A model generated the notes under the pieces. It saw only the letters and a program-made list of their open reading frames with translations, was not told the origin of the DNA and made no database searches. DNA of 36,424 nt from Planctomycetota bacterium (GTDB lineage Bacteria; Planctomycetota; Planctomycetia; Isosphaerales; Isosphaeraceae), in assembly GCA_021791715.1 (NCBI GenBank), contig JAJYWB010000064.1, positions 1-36,424 of the forward strand, given 5' to 3'. Made by a program: the position numbers and the translations under genes. Shown here piece by piece: positions 1 to 8,779 of this stretch; the first letter of the stretch is position 1; every line of letters starts with the position of its first letter.

Positions 1-17
1 GGATTTGAAGCGACGAG

Positions 18-63
18 CGGCGGCGCGGGATCGAGATCGACCCCGCGCCGCCGTTTGCGTTTT
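18..63 (+). terminator. Rho-independent terminator of an upstream gene
   Basis: A perfect 12-bp stem (18-29 with 42-53) of almost pure G+C closes a 12-base loop and is followed by TTTGCGTTTT. It probably ends a plus-strand gene lying left of the window; a TGA at 6-8 could be that gene's stop, but the frame cannot be proved. Confidence 0.7.
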
Positions 64-84
64 GACGCGGCCCTGATTTTCACA

Positions 85-126
85 CGTTTCAACCGAGTCG
101 ATCCGCGCCGCGGCCGTGTTGAAACG
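85..126. repeat. 9-bp inverted repeat, operator-like
   Basis: CGTTTCAAC (85-93) and GTTGAAACG (118-126) form a perfect inverted repeat with a 24-base spacer. The right arm covers the -35 hexamer of the promoter proposed at 119-146, which is a typical position for a repressor operator. No regulator gene is next to it in the window, so an operator role is inference. Confidence 0.4.
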
Positions 127-146
127 CTCTATCTACTTTATGTAAT
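119..146 (+). promoter_or_regulatory. Possible sigma-70 promoter for the PVC-type gene
   Basis: TTGAAA, a 16-base spacer and TGTAAT precede the gene at 383. The downstream leader of about 230 bases is A+T-rich at 145-185 and holds no clear open frame. The rest of the stretch 147-382 shows nothing I can name apart from the GGAG ribosome-binding site at 372-375. Confidence 0.35.
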
Positions 147-382
147 ATGTGTAATCGAATTTAAAAATAAATGATAACCTAATGTTTCCTTTGCGTGATT
201 CTTCAGGTCGACTTTTCGATTCCGTGAATCCTGATCGGCTTTTCGCAACGCGAGCCGTCGCGATTCGATCGATTGATCGGATTTGTTGAATCGTCGACGC
301 GGAGGGGTTGTTTTCGGCGGCGTTCGCGGTTTACCTTAAAAGTCGTGCGAACTCCCGCCTCGTTATCCCGCCGGAGCGATCC

Positions 383-3300
383 ATGAGCTTTCGTCGCTTA
401 ATGAACATGGTTATTCGGTCTTTTTTGATCGTGTTTCCGGCGTTGATCGCGCGGGTTGAGGGCGAGGAGGCTCGTCGTGCCGACGATCCGTTCGCGGCGC
501 AGGTGGCGAAAACCGATCCACGCACTCCCGAAGACGAGCGGAAGGCTTTTCATCTCCCTCCCGGCTTCGACATCGAGCTGGTCGCGGCCGAACCCGAGAT
601 TCATAAGCCGCTCAACATCGCGTTCGACGCCAAGGGGCGGTTGTGGGTGACCGAGACGGTCGAATATCCGTTCCCGGTTGTGAAGCCCGGAGTGAAACCG
701 CGCGACGCTCTCAAGGTATTAAGCGATTTCGCCTCCGACGGTCGAGCGCGTTCGGTCGTCACGTTCGCCGACGGTTTGAACATTCCGATCGGCGTCATAC
801 CCGTCGACGACGGAGCAATTGTTCATAGCATCCCTCAAATCCTTCATCTCGTCGACGTCGACGGCGACGGTCGAGCCGATCGGCGCGACGTCTTTTACGC
901 GACGTTCGCCTTCGCCGACACGCACGGGATGACGAACGCGTTCACCAAGGGATTCGACGGCTGGATCTACGCGTGCCACGGTTTCTCGAACACGTCGACC
1001 GTTTCGGGAAGTGATCAGAAAAAAATTGTGATGCAATCTGGAAACGTGTATCGGATGAGGCCCGACGGATCTCACGTCGAGTATTTCACCCACGGTCAGG
1101 TGAATCCGTTCGGGCTCGCGTTCGACCCGCTGGGGAATTTGTTTTCGTGCGATTGTCATAGCAGGCCGATTTATCAACTCCTTCGAGGCGCGTATTATCC
1201 GAGTTTCGGCAAGCCCGACGACGGCCTTGGTTTCGGGCCCGAGATGATGACGCACGATCACGGGTCGACCGCGATCTCGGGAATCGTTTATTATTCGGCC
1301 GATCATTTTCCCAAAACTTATCAAGATACGATTATGATCGGCAACGTCGTGACGAATCGGATCAATTTCGACCGGCTCGAGAAGCACGGGTCGACGCTTT
1401 TGGCGATTCCCCAGGCCGATTTTTTGGTGAGCGACGACCCCTGGTTTCGTCCCGTCGATCTTGAAATCGGGCCCGACGGCGCGATTTACGTCGCCGATTT
1501 TTACAATCGAATCATTGGACATTATGAGGTTCCCCTGACGCATCCCGGTCGCGATCGCGAACGGGGTCGGATCTGGCGGATCGTTTATCGCGGCGAGGGG
1601 GGCGAGCGAAAACCGATCGCTCCCCGTGCCGATTGGACGAAGGCGAATCTCTCTGATCTAATCCACGATTTATCGCATCCGAATCTGGTCGTGCGCATGA
1701 CCGCGGCGAACGAGCTTGTGAAACGAGGGGGCGCCGAGGTTGTCGCCGCGGCGAACGGCGTCGTTTCCGCCGCGGATTCGACTTCTTTTGAAAAAATTCA
1801 TGCGCTTTGGATTCTTGAAAGACTGGGAAAAATCGACGGAGCGACGCTGAAGCGAGCCGTTGCCGACGCGGACCGCGGGGTTAGGACGCACGCGATGCGG
1901 ATCCTCGGCGAGGCGCCGACTCTCGCCGATCCCGAGCGATCGCTCGCGGTGAATGGACTGAAGGATGAAGATGCGTTTGTCAGACGATCGGCGGCGGAGG
2001 CGCTCGGTCGCCACGCTCGCCCCGACGCGATCCGGCCGTTGCTTGATCTTCGTCGCGCGGTCGCCAAAGACGACACGCATTTGCTTCATGTCGTGCGGAT
2101 GGCGCTTCGCGATCAGCTTTTGATCGATTCGGCGTGGAGCGAGATCGCGACCGACCGGTATGACGACGCCGACCGTCGCGCGATCGCCGATTGCGCGCTC
2201 GGCGCTCCGACCCCCGCGTCGGCTCGTTTCCTACTCGATCACGTATCGAAAGCGACCGCTCCGATCGATCGCCTCGCCGATACGATTCGCCATATCGCGC
2301 GATATCTTGATCTAAAGCATCTAAGCGATCTTTTAACATTCGCGCGTGGATATCGGGAAAACGATCTCACGGTTCAATCGACGCTCGTCCGGTCGGTCGA
2401 GCGCGGGCTTCGCGAGCGGGGCGCTGCGATCGACGGCGACGTTCGTGGTTGGGCTCTGGCGACGTCGAAGCGGCTTTTCGACGCGAAGACCGACGACCGC
2501 TCGGCGCAGGCGATCGAACTCGCCTCGTCGCTCAAGCTTAGCGAATTGCGAAACTCGGTCGAAGGCTTGGCGAACGATAAATCGAAGCCCGACGCTCGTC
2601 GCGTTCAGGCGATCAAGGCGCTTGTCGATCTTGATCCCGCGGCGACGATCGATTCGCTTTCACGTATGCTTACTGATTCAGGCGAGTCGATCTTGATTCG
2701 GGAGACCGCGGCGGGGGAATTGGCGCGGATCAATCGGCCCGCGTCGATCGACCGGCTGGGTTCGGCGTTGCCGACGGTTCCCGGTCGATTGCAGGCGACG
2801 ATCGCGTTCCAGCTCGCGGGCTCTCCCGCGGGCGCCGAGGCGCTTCTCAAAGCGGTCGAGGCGGGCAAGGCCTCGCCCAGACTTCTTCAGGAGCGTCCGG
2901 TCGCGCTTCGGCTCGAACACGCGAACCCGAATCGACTCGGCGAGCGGATCGCCGCTCTCACCAAAAACCTTCCTCCCGCCGACGCTCGGATCGTCGAATT
3001 GCTCAAAAAACGAGGCGAAGGCTTTTCCAAATATAAAGATAAGCTTGATCCCGAAGCGGGTCGGCTTGTATTCGAGAAGAACTGCGCGATCTGTCATCAA
3101 TTTCAGGGTAAGGGGGCGCGGATCGGACCCCAGCTTGAAGGAATCGGCGTTCGGGGCGCCGATCGCTTGATGGAAGACATCCTCGACCCCAATCGCAACG
3201 TCGATCAAACGTTTCGCGTCACCAACCTGGCGCTCAAAAGCGGCGAACTCGTTTCGGGGCTCGTCTTACGCGAGGAGGGGGCGATCGTCGTCGTCGCCGA

Positions 3301-3460
3301 CTCGCAAGGGAAGGAAATACGCGTTCGTTCCGATCAAATCGAAGAACGCGCGACGGCGCAGCTCTCTCCGATGCCCGCCGATCTCGCCGATCGAATCTCT
3401 GAAACCGATTTTTATCAATTGATCGGTTATCTTATTCAATCATCCAAAGCGACAAAATAA
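383..3460 (+). CDS. PVC-type membrane-bound dehydrogenase with C-terminal cytochrome c domain
   Basis: A 1025-residue exported protein. I chose ATG 383 over an upstream TTG at 308 because GGAG lies 7 bases before it and the product then opens with a signal peptide (hydrophobic core around residues 9-20). Residues about 60-400 form the glucose/sorbosone-dehydrogenase-like beta-propeller found in planctomycete 'PVC-type' proteins. Residues about 420-860 look like HEAT-type helical repeats. The C-terminus has one c-type haem site, CAICH, with Cys901, Cys904 and His905, followed by the GPQLEGIG segment usual in this domain. The family is thought to oxidise sugars or polyols in the periplasm and pass electrons to the haem; the substrate is unknown. 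It stands alone and converges on the M24 peptidase gene. Confidence 0.9.
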   Translation: MSFRRLMNMVIRSFLIVFPALIARVEGEEARRADDPFAAQVAKTDPRTPEDERKAFHLPPGFDIELVAAEPEIHKPLNIAFDAKGRLWVTETVEYPFPVVKPGVKPRDALKVLSDFASDGRARSVVTFADGLNIPIGVIPVDDGAIVHSIPQILHLVDVDGDGRADRRDVFYATFAFADTHGMTNAFTKGFDGWIYACHGFSNTSTVSGSDQKKIVMQSGNVYRMRPDGSHVEYFTHGQVNPFGLAFDPLGNLFSCDCHSRPIYQLLRGAYYPSFGKPDDGLGFGPEMMTHDHGSTAISGIVYYSADHFPKTYQDTIMIGNVVTNRINFDRLEKHGSTLLAIPQADFLVSDDPWFRPVDLEIGPDGAIYVADFYNRIIGHYEVPLTHPGRDRERGRIWRIVYRGEGGERKPIAPRADWTKANLSDLIHDLSHPNLVVRMTAANELVKRGGAEVVAAANGVVSAADSTSFEKIHALWILERLGKIDGATLKRAVADADRGVRTHAMRILGEAPTLADPERSLAVNGLKDEDAFVRRSAAEALGRHARPDAIRPLLDLRRAVAKDDTHLLHVVRMALRDQLLIDSAWSEIATDRYDDADRRAIADCALGAPTPASARFLLDHVSKATAPIDRLADTIRHIARYLDLKHLSDLLTFARGYRENDLTVQSTLVRSVERGLRERGAAIDGDVRGWALATSKRLFDAKTDDRSAQAIELASSLKLSELRNSVEGLANDKSKPDARRVQAIKALVDLDPAATIDSLSRMLTDSGESILIRETAAGELARINRPASIDRLGSALPTVPGRLQATIAFQLAGSPAGAEALLKAVEAGKASPRLLQERPVALRLEHANPNRLGERIAALTKNLPPADARIVELLKKRGEGFSKYKDKLDPEAGRLVFEKNCAICHQFQGKGARIGPQLEGIGVRGADRLMEDILDPNRNVDQTFRVTNLALKSGELVSGLVLREEGAIVVVADSQGKEIRVRSDQIEERATAQLSPMPADLADRISETDFYQLIGYLIQSSKATK

Positions 3461-3528
3461 ATAAATAAACCGATCGGATCGGATCGGATCGATCGAACGC
3501 TTCGGGTTATTCAGGTTAGCGAATAATA

Positions 3529-4704
3529 TTACGTAGATGTATCTAATTTCAACTCATGAAAGGTGAGGCGTTCGTAGCCGTCGGCTGCGATCCGGTAATT
3601 ACGTTCGAATCGCATTCCTAAAAGGCCTTCTTGATAAAAGCCGGGTTCGAGCGTGACGACGTCGCCGATTTCGAGCGTTTCGTCGCTTTCGGGGACGATG
3701 AACGGAGGCTCGGGATGCGCCAGGCCGATTCCGTGGCCGGCGTGCGAAGGGAAGCACGATTTGGGGTCGAAGCCTCGATCGCGGTAAACCGAGCGTACCG
3801 CGGAATCGACTTCGCGCGCCGACGCGCCGCCGCGGAGCGCTGCTTCTCCCGCGGCGAGAGCTTCGACGCAAAGGTCGAATCGATCGCGCTCGATCGGATC
3901 GGGTTCGACCCCTCCGACCTTGAACGTGTTCGCGAAATCGCCGCGATAACCGTGGACGACGACCGAAAAATCGAGGATGAACAAATCGCCGCGGGCGATC
4001 ACTCGATCGCTCGGCGGACCGCCGATTTTTTGACATCTCGGACCCGAAACAAAATCGCCGTAAACGATCGCGGGCTCTCCCAACGTTCTCATCGCGGCGC
4101 GCGAGACGATCGAATACGCGTCGAATTCGGTCATCCCGGGCTCGATCTCGGCGAGCGCGGCGGCGAATCCGGCTTCTCCCGCGGCGATCGAAAGGCGCAA
4201 AAGCGAAAGCTCGTCGTCGTGTTTCAATCGCCTTTCGCGCGAGGCGATCGGACCGATCTCGACGATCTCGATCGCGGGGGCGATTCGCTTGAGCCGATCG
4301 ATCAACGCGGCGGGTGTATAGGATTGATCGACACCGATGCGTTGATGAGAGCCTAAGAAAGGCGTGATCGCGTCGATCGTCGCGTCGATCCTCACGCTTG
4401 CGCGATCTCGCGCCGAGCGTTTTCCCTCGTACCAAACGGGAGCGATTATCTCATTAACATGCGAGCGTTCGAGAAACGGACGCGCGACGTTGTCGGAAAC
4501 GAGCGTGGAGCGGTCGGGAGCGACGATGAGGAACGCTCCCGAGCCGACCGCGTTGAAAACGAACGGCGACGGGTAAAAATTCGCCAGTCGAACGAGTTCG
4601 CGCGGGTCGGCGACGATGAGAAGGTCGCACCCGAGCGTTCGGGACGCTTCGATCCGAAGCGATTCTCGCCGAATCCGGCATCCGTCGGCCGAAAGCGAAG
4701 TCAT
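3529..4704 (-). CDS. M24 family metallopeptidase (Xaa-Pro dipeptidase type)
   Basis: A 391-residue cytoplasmic peptidase of the pita-bread fold. All five metal ligands are visible: Asp245 (LDFS), Asp256 (GDFANTF), His324 (AGHGIGL), Glu353 (LEPGFY) and Glu367 (MRFERNY), so it should bind two metal ions and be active. Residues 1-150 match the N-terminal creatinase-like domain of prolidases. The open frame extends upstream through the DUF1080 gene, but ATG 4704 with GAGG 8 bases before it gives the natural length. It begins 10 bases after the DUF1080 stop, so the two genes are probably co-transcribed. The likely job is removal of N-terminal residues before proline; the exact substrate cannot be read from sequence. 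Confidence 0.88.
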   Translation of the reverse strand: MTSLSADGCRIRRESLRIEASRTLGCDLLIVADPRELVRLANFYPSPFVFNAVGSGAFLIVAPDRSTLVSDNVARPFLERSHVNEIIAPVWYEGKRSARDRASVRIDATIDAITPFLGSHQRIGVDQSYTPAALIDRLKRIAPAIEIVEIGPIASRERRLKHDDELSLLRLSIAAGEAGFAAALAEIEPGMTEFDAYSIVSRAAMRTLGEPAIVYGDFVSGPRCQKIGGPPSDRVIARGDLFILDFSVVVHGYRGDFANTFKVGGVEPDPIERDRFDLCVEALAAGEAALRGGASAREVDSAVRSVYRDRGFDPKSCFPSHAGHGIGLAHPEPPFIVPESDETLEIGDVVTLEPGFYQEGLLGMRFERNYRIAADGYERLTFHELKLDTST

Positions 4705-4714
4705 GGCGTTCGCC

Positions 4715-5413
4715 TCAATGGAGCGGAGCGATCCAGATGTTACGATATTCGACGAGATTGCCGTGATCCTGCAGCAGGATCGGCCCGTCCGAGCCTTCTT
4801 CGAGGTCGAGTCCGCCGGGGGTTTTGACGATCTCTTTGTCGTCGATCGTTTTGATTCCGTTCCAAACGACCGTGACGCGAGCCTTCTTGACGATCTTGCC
4901 GTTTTCAACCTTGGCTTTGTGAAACATGATATCATACGTTTGCCACTGGAGCGGCGGTTTGGCGGCGTTGACCGAAGGAATGATTTGCTTATAAATTGAT
5001 CCGCAGTCGTCGTTACCGAGCTTAAGCCCGTAAGAATCGAGCACCTGAAGTTCGTAGATTCCGTCGAGGTAGATTCCGCTGTTGCCTCGAGCCTGGCCTT
5101 TCGCCCGCGGCATGAACGGGCAATTGAATTCAATGTGCATTTGAAAATCACCGAACGTCTTTTCGGTTTTGATGTTTCCCTTGCCCGGGGCGACCGAGAG
5201 AACTCCGTCCTCGACGGTCCATTCGGCGGGCGATTTGCCGTCGGCCTTCGTCCAGCCCGCCAAAGATTTGCCGTCGAAGAGGACGACCGCTCCCTCGGGA
5301 GGCTTCATTCCCATCGTTTTGTCGTTCGGTTTGGCGGCGTCTTGCGCGGTTGAGGAGGCGCTAACGGCCAAAATCAAAACGAGGACGATCCAAGAATTTC
5401 GACGCCGAATCAT
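4715..5413 (-). CDS. Secreted DUF1080 protein (3-keto-disaccharide hydrolase family)
   Basis: A 232-residue protein with a clear signal peptide (residues 1-23, cleavage probably after SSTAQ). The rest is a single DUF1080 (3-keto-disaccharide hydrolase, LamG-like jelly-roll) domain with the typical opening VLFDGKSLAGWT near residue 44 and RGNSGIYLDG near 109. Planctomycetes carry many paralogues, generally linked to periplasmic breakdown of glycans or oxidised sugars. It is the first gene of a two-gene unit with the M24 peptidase. A possible promoter lies at 5558-5585, leaving a leader of about 140 bases. Family assignment is firm; enzymatic activity of this copy is not demonstrable from sequence. 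Confidence 0.88.
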   Translation of the reverse strand: MIRRRNSWIVLVLILAVSASSTAQDAAKPNDKTMGMKPPEGAVVLFDGKSLAGWTKADGKSPAEWTVEDGVLSVAPGKGNIKTEKTFGDFQMHIEFNCPFMPRAKGQARGNSGIYLDGIYELQVLDSYGLKLGNDDCGSIYKQIIPSVNAAKPPLQWQTYDIMFHKAKVENGKIVKKARVTVVWNGIKTIDDKEIVKTPGGLDLEEGSDGPILLQDHGNLVEYRNIWIAPLH

Positions 5414-5557
5414 ATTAAAGACTCCTGCAAGGAAGGAAAAGTTCGCGGGACCCGCGCGGCGGGGTTTTCAACCAGTTTAGCGTCGACGCACGCGGGATCA
5501 ATCGTCGAGAGCGAGTTCTTCGACGATCGCTTGTCCGACGAGCGAAATAAAAGATCT

Positions 5558-5585
5558 ATTGTACATAAAATATTATATAAGCCAA
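5558..5585 (-). promoter_or_regulatory. Possible promoter for the DUF1080 gene
   Basis: Read on the minus strand: TTGGCT, 16 bases, TACAAT. It sits in the A+T-rich gap between the fetB-like stop and the DUF1080 start. Only moderately close to consensus. Confidence 0.3.
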
Positions 5586-5605
5586 AATATAACAAGAATT
5601 AGCGG

Positions 5606-6454
5606 TTATTCGGAGCGATCGCGATCGTCGAGCATTTCGACGCGGAGGCGATGATCGACGGTGAAGTAGCGGCGGAGCCGAAGCCGAAGGACGATCAGCA
5701 CGCCGAGGCAAACCGTGCTCACAATCAAAAAATAAATCATAATCTGATAACGAAGCGCGGGGGCGACTTCGCTTCCGGCGAGGATTTGCCCCGTCATCAT
5801 TCCTGGGATCGAGACGACGCCGGCGATCATCATGCTGTTGATCGTGGGAGTGAGCCCGGCTTTCACCGCGGCGCGGAGCGCGGGAAGCGCCGCCTGACGC
5901 GCCGTGGCGCCGAGAGCGAGCCTCGTTTCGACACGGTCTCGGTCGGCTTTCAGTTCGGATTCGAGCCGTTCGGCGGCGAGCGCAACTCCGTGCACACTGT
6001 TCCCCAGCACCATGCCGATCAAAGGGATGATCGTTCGCGTCGTGTACCACGGTTCGACGTGAAGCGCCAGCCGGATGCCGACCGTCATCGTCAGCAGCGA
6101 CGCGATCGCGATCGCCAAAAACGCCTCGATCCTGAGCCCCCAGACGCTCCGCCTGCGGCTCGTACCCCTCGACCCGACCGTGAGAGCCGAAACGGTCAGC
6201 ATCGCCAGGCAAACGCCGATCGCGGTCGCGGGGCTTGGATTGGCGAAGATCCATTCGAGCACGACGCCGAGTAACACGACCTGAGCGACAAGCCGCGCCG
6301 CGGCGGTCAACAAGGGTTTCACCTGGCCGAGCCGCCGCGCCGTCAAAATCGCGGCGCACAGCCAAAGCGGGATCGAGGCGATCGCCAGACCGACCCAATC
6401 GGGAGCGACGACCGACGCCGCCGAATTCGCGATAAGGATGTAAGTGAGATCCAA
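5606..6454 (-). CDS. fetB: FetB/YbbM-type ABC transporter permease (UPF0014)
   Basis: A 282-residue membrane protein with about seven hydrophobic segments, from the start to about residue 265. It resembles the UPF0014 permease family, whose E. coli member FetB works with FetA in iron export and oxidative-stress resistance. Translation probably starts at TTG 6454: GTGAGG ends 8 bases before it, an excellent Shine-Dalgarno. The ATPase partner lies immediately upstream on the same strand, 55 bases away, so the two form an operon. The 55-base spacer is A+T-rich and palindromic. The cargo (iron or another metal) is inferred only from the E. coli homologue. Confidence 0.8.
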   Translation of the reverse strand: MDLTYILIANSAASVVAPDWVGLAIASIPLWLCAAILTARRLGQVKPLLTAAARLVAQVVLLGVVLEWIFANPSPATAIGVCLAMLTVSALTVGSRGTSRRRSVWGLRIEAFLAIAIASLLTMTVGIRLALHVEPWYTTRTIIPLIGMVLGNSVHGVALAAERLESELKADRDRVETRLALGATARQAALPALRAAVKAGLTPTINSMMIAGVVSIPGMMTGQILAGSEVAPALRYQIMIYFLIVSTVCLGVLIVLRLRLRRYFTVDHRLRVEMLDDRDRSE

Positions 6455-6462
6455 TTTTAACG

Positions 6463-6468
6463 CCTCAC
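6463..6468 (-). promoter_or_regulatory. Ribosome-binding site that fixes a TTG start
   Basis: GTGAGG on the minus strand, 8 bases before TTG 6454, supports a non-ATG start for the permease gene. Confidence 0.6.
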
Positions 6469-6509
6469 ATTTGACAATAATATCATGATACGTAATTATA
6501 TTAGGAATA

Positions 6510-7301
6510 TTATGATCCGTCGGATCGTTCGGCGGGTTCGGTCGGATCCCAGGCGGCCGGGGCGGTTCGCGCCAAGACTTCGGACGTCGGACCGAGATCG
6601 ACGACTCGGCCTTTTTCGAGGACGACGGCGATCGCGCCGAATCGAGCGGCGTGTTCGCGTTGATGCGTGACGACGATCGTTCTGAGCCCGTTTTTGGTCG
6701 CGCGGTTCGCGAGAAGTTCGACGACGACTCTCGTCGCGGCGGGATCGAGCGCCGAGGTCGGCTCGTCGAGGCAGAGGATTTCGGGATCGGCGGCGAGCGC
6801 CGTGGCGAGCGCGAGACGTTGCCGTTCGCCTCCGGAGAGCGCCGAGACGTCGCGATCGAGCCAAGAACGATCGAGGCCGACTTCGGCGAGAAGGTCGCTT
6901 AAGACGACGTCGGGCGGCCTGGTGAGGCCGTGGATCTCGAAGGGATAAAGGAGGTTTTCGGCGACGCTCCCGGGCAATCCTCGCGGCGCCTGGAACACCA
7001 TGCCGATCTTCCGCCGCAAGGTTCGCGCGGGGCGATCGGTTAGGGAATCGTCGCCGAGAAAGACGGACCCTTCGGTCGGATCGTCGAGCCGATTCAAGAG
7101 CCGCAATAGTGAACTCTTGCCCGCTCCCGACGCCCCCAGTATGACATAACTTCGTGCCGGCTCGAACGTCAGATCGATTCCGTCGAGGACGTTCACGCCG
7201 CCTCGCCGCAATCGAGCGCCGAGCAGCCGTAACGGCAGCCCGGGCCGCCAATCGTCGCGGCGATTCACGCGCGTCCTGGAGATCGATTTCATGTGAAACA
7301 T
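6510..7301 (-). CDS. fetA: FetA-type ABC transporter ATP-binding protein
   Basis: A 263-residue ABC ATPase with all core motifs: Walker A GASGAGKS at residues 56-63, Q-loop in MVFQAPRG, signature LSGGERQRL, Walker B LCLDEPTSALD and the H-loop VVTHQ. Paired with the UPF0014 permease downstream, it matches the FetAB type. The start is uncertain. The frame stays open to a GTG at 7412, but the extra 37 residues are basic and unlike an ABC domain, so I prefer ATG 7301 (7292 is also possible). The gene is divergent from the GTPase gene at 7439, and the A+T-rich gap between them probably holds both promoters. Confidence 0.82.
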   Translation of the reverse strand: MFHMKSISRTRVNRRDDWRPGLPLRLLGARLRRGGVNVLDGIDLTFEPARSYVILGASGAGKSSLLRLLNRLDDPTEGSVFLGDDSLTDRPARTLRRKIGMVFQAPRGLPGSVAENLLYPFEIHGLTRPPDVVLSDLLAEVGLDRSWLDRDVSALSGGERQRLALATALAADPEILCLDEPTSALDPAATRVVVELLANRATKNGLRTIVVTHQREHAARFGAIAVVLEKGRVVDLGPTSEVLARTAPAAWDPTEPAERSDGS

Positions 7302-7438
7302 GTTCCAGCCGATGATACCGACACCGGCGGTTCGAGGCGACTCGTTCGGCGCCGTCGTTTTGAGGCCTCGGCGCCGCTTGTTAATGTAACCGACCGTTCG
7401 AGACGTTTTCACAACCTAAGTAGCTATTACTATATTAT

Positions 7439-8746
7439 ATGCCGATTGATATCTGGACACGACTGAAACCTTGGCGGGCGATCCGCTGCCCGTTTTGTTT
7501 CGAGCGGTTTCGCGCATACGAAATGCACATGCGATGCCAAAGTTCGATTTGTCGCGCCGATTATTCGAGAGGGATACCCGATCCGATCCTCGATCGCGCG
7601 ACTCAGGGGGCACGCGCGGGGAAATCGGCGCGGGGATCGACGATACCGAGGCCGTGGTGGACCGACCCGCGGCGCGACAAATCTCGCGGAATCTTTCGTT
7701 TTCTTGATTATTTCATCCTTCCTCGATCGGTTATTTGCGCCAAGTGCGAGCGTCCGGTCGATACGCGTTTGTGCCCGCGGTGCCACGCGATTTTGCCCGA
7801 ATCGGTCGTCAAGCTCGCCGCGGGGCACGTGGCGATTTTGGGACCGCAGTCGGTCGGCAAGACGACCTTCATCACCGTTTTGATCCATGAATGCGATCAT
7901 AAGATCGGTCCCGAGCACGGCTTCGTTCTCGATCCCCTCACCGACGAGATCCGCGAACGGTATGAAAGTCATTATCATTCTTTTACTTATGGAGGAGTGA
8001 GCGGGGGAGGGGGGGAACCTTCGGGTTACGCCGCGGCGCCGCGGCGGATCAGCCATATGGGAACGCCCGGGGTCGACACGAATCCGGAGATTCTCAAACC
8101 GCTTGTATTTCGATTGATGAGGCGCGGCGAGGGTCGAATCACGGGGACTCTCTTATCTTTCTTCGATTCGGCGGGGGAGGATTGGGAGATGAACGTCGAT
8201 CGCTTGCGGAGCGAGGCGCTTTATATCAAGCACGCGCGCGGGATTCTTTTTCTGCTCGATCCGTTACGGATTCGAGCGGTGATGAGCGATCCTCGCATCC
8301 GTTTGACCGAGAAGGAGCGGCACGTCGCCTCGGCGGATTATCTTGACGACGCGCGCAAGCTCGCGACTTTTTTTCCCGATCAGACCGATAAGCCGACGCG
8401 CACTCCGTTGGCGATTTGTTTGAATAAGCTCGACCGATGGGGGAAGCTGATGGAACCCGGGTCGGCGATTCATACGTGGGCGTGTTCGGTTCCGTCTCGT
8501 CCCGCGGATCGCGAACTCGACGCGACGATCGACCGCGAGGTTCGGAAATCGCTCGAGCGCTGGGGCGCCGCGGGCTTTTTGGAATATGTCGCGGTCAAAT
8601 TTCCCAATCACCGGTTTTTCGTCTGCTCGGCGCTCGGCGACGCGGCGCAGGAACGCGACGACGCTCCTCAGCCGTTGCCGACTCCGTTGCTCGTCGATCG
8701 CCCGCTTCTCTGGCTGCTTCAACGACAAGGCGTGCTTCGTGATTGA
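7439..8746 (+). CDS. Zinc-ribbon P-loop GTPase, DO-GTPase2-like
   Basis: A 435-residue protein. It starts with two zinc-ribbon-like modules (Cys17, Cys20, Cys33, Cys38, then Cys100, Cys103, Cys112, Cys115). A GTPase domain follows with Walker A GPQSVGKT (135-142), a switch-II-like DSAG (243-246) and the guanine-specificity motif NKLD (329-332). Residues 184-200 form a Gly-rich loop. It is not one of the translation or Era/Obg GTPases. The layout recalls the 'double-GTPase 2' family seen in bacterial conflict-type systems, but that placement is from memory. No membrane segment is seen. It is followed 33 bases later by a GrpE-like gene. No Shine-Dalgarno precedes ATG 7439; the sequence there is only A and T apart from a C, so a leaderless mRNA is possible. 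Confidence 0.7.
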   Translation: MPIDIWTRLKPWRAIRCPFCFERFRAYEMHMRCQSSICRADYSRGIPDPILDRATQGARAGKSARGSTIPRPWWTDPRRDKSRGIFRFLDYFILPRSVICAKCERPVDTRLCPRCHAILPESVVKLAAGHVAILGPQSVGKTTFITVLIHECDHKIGPEHGFVLDPLTDEIRERYESHYHSFTYGGVSGGGGEPSGYAAAPRRISHMGTPGVDTNPEILKPLVFRLMRRGEGRITGTLLSFFDSAGEDWEMNVDRLRSEALYIKHARGILFLLDPLRIRAVMSDPRIRLTEKERHVASADYLDDARKLATFFPDQTDKPTRTPLAICLNKLDRWGKLMEPGSAIHTWACSVPSRPADRELDATIDREVRKSLERWGAAGFLEYVAVKFPNHRFFVCSALGDAAQERDDAPQPLPTPLLVDRPLLWLLQRQGVLRD

Positions 8747-8779
8747 ACAAGTTCTTGTATCCAAGAAAGATGGTGTGTG

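Noticed and set aside
719..1543. Long antisense open frame inside the PVC-type gene
   Set aside because: Its translation has no protein-like pattern, and the sense frame is a clear conserved protein. G+C-rich codon bias produces such shadows.
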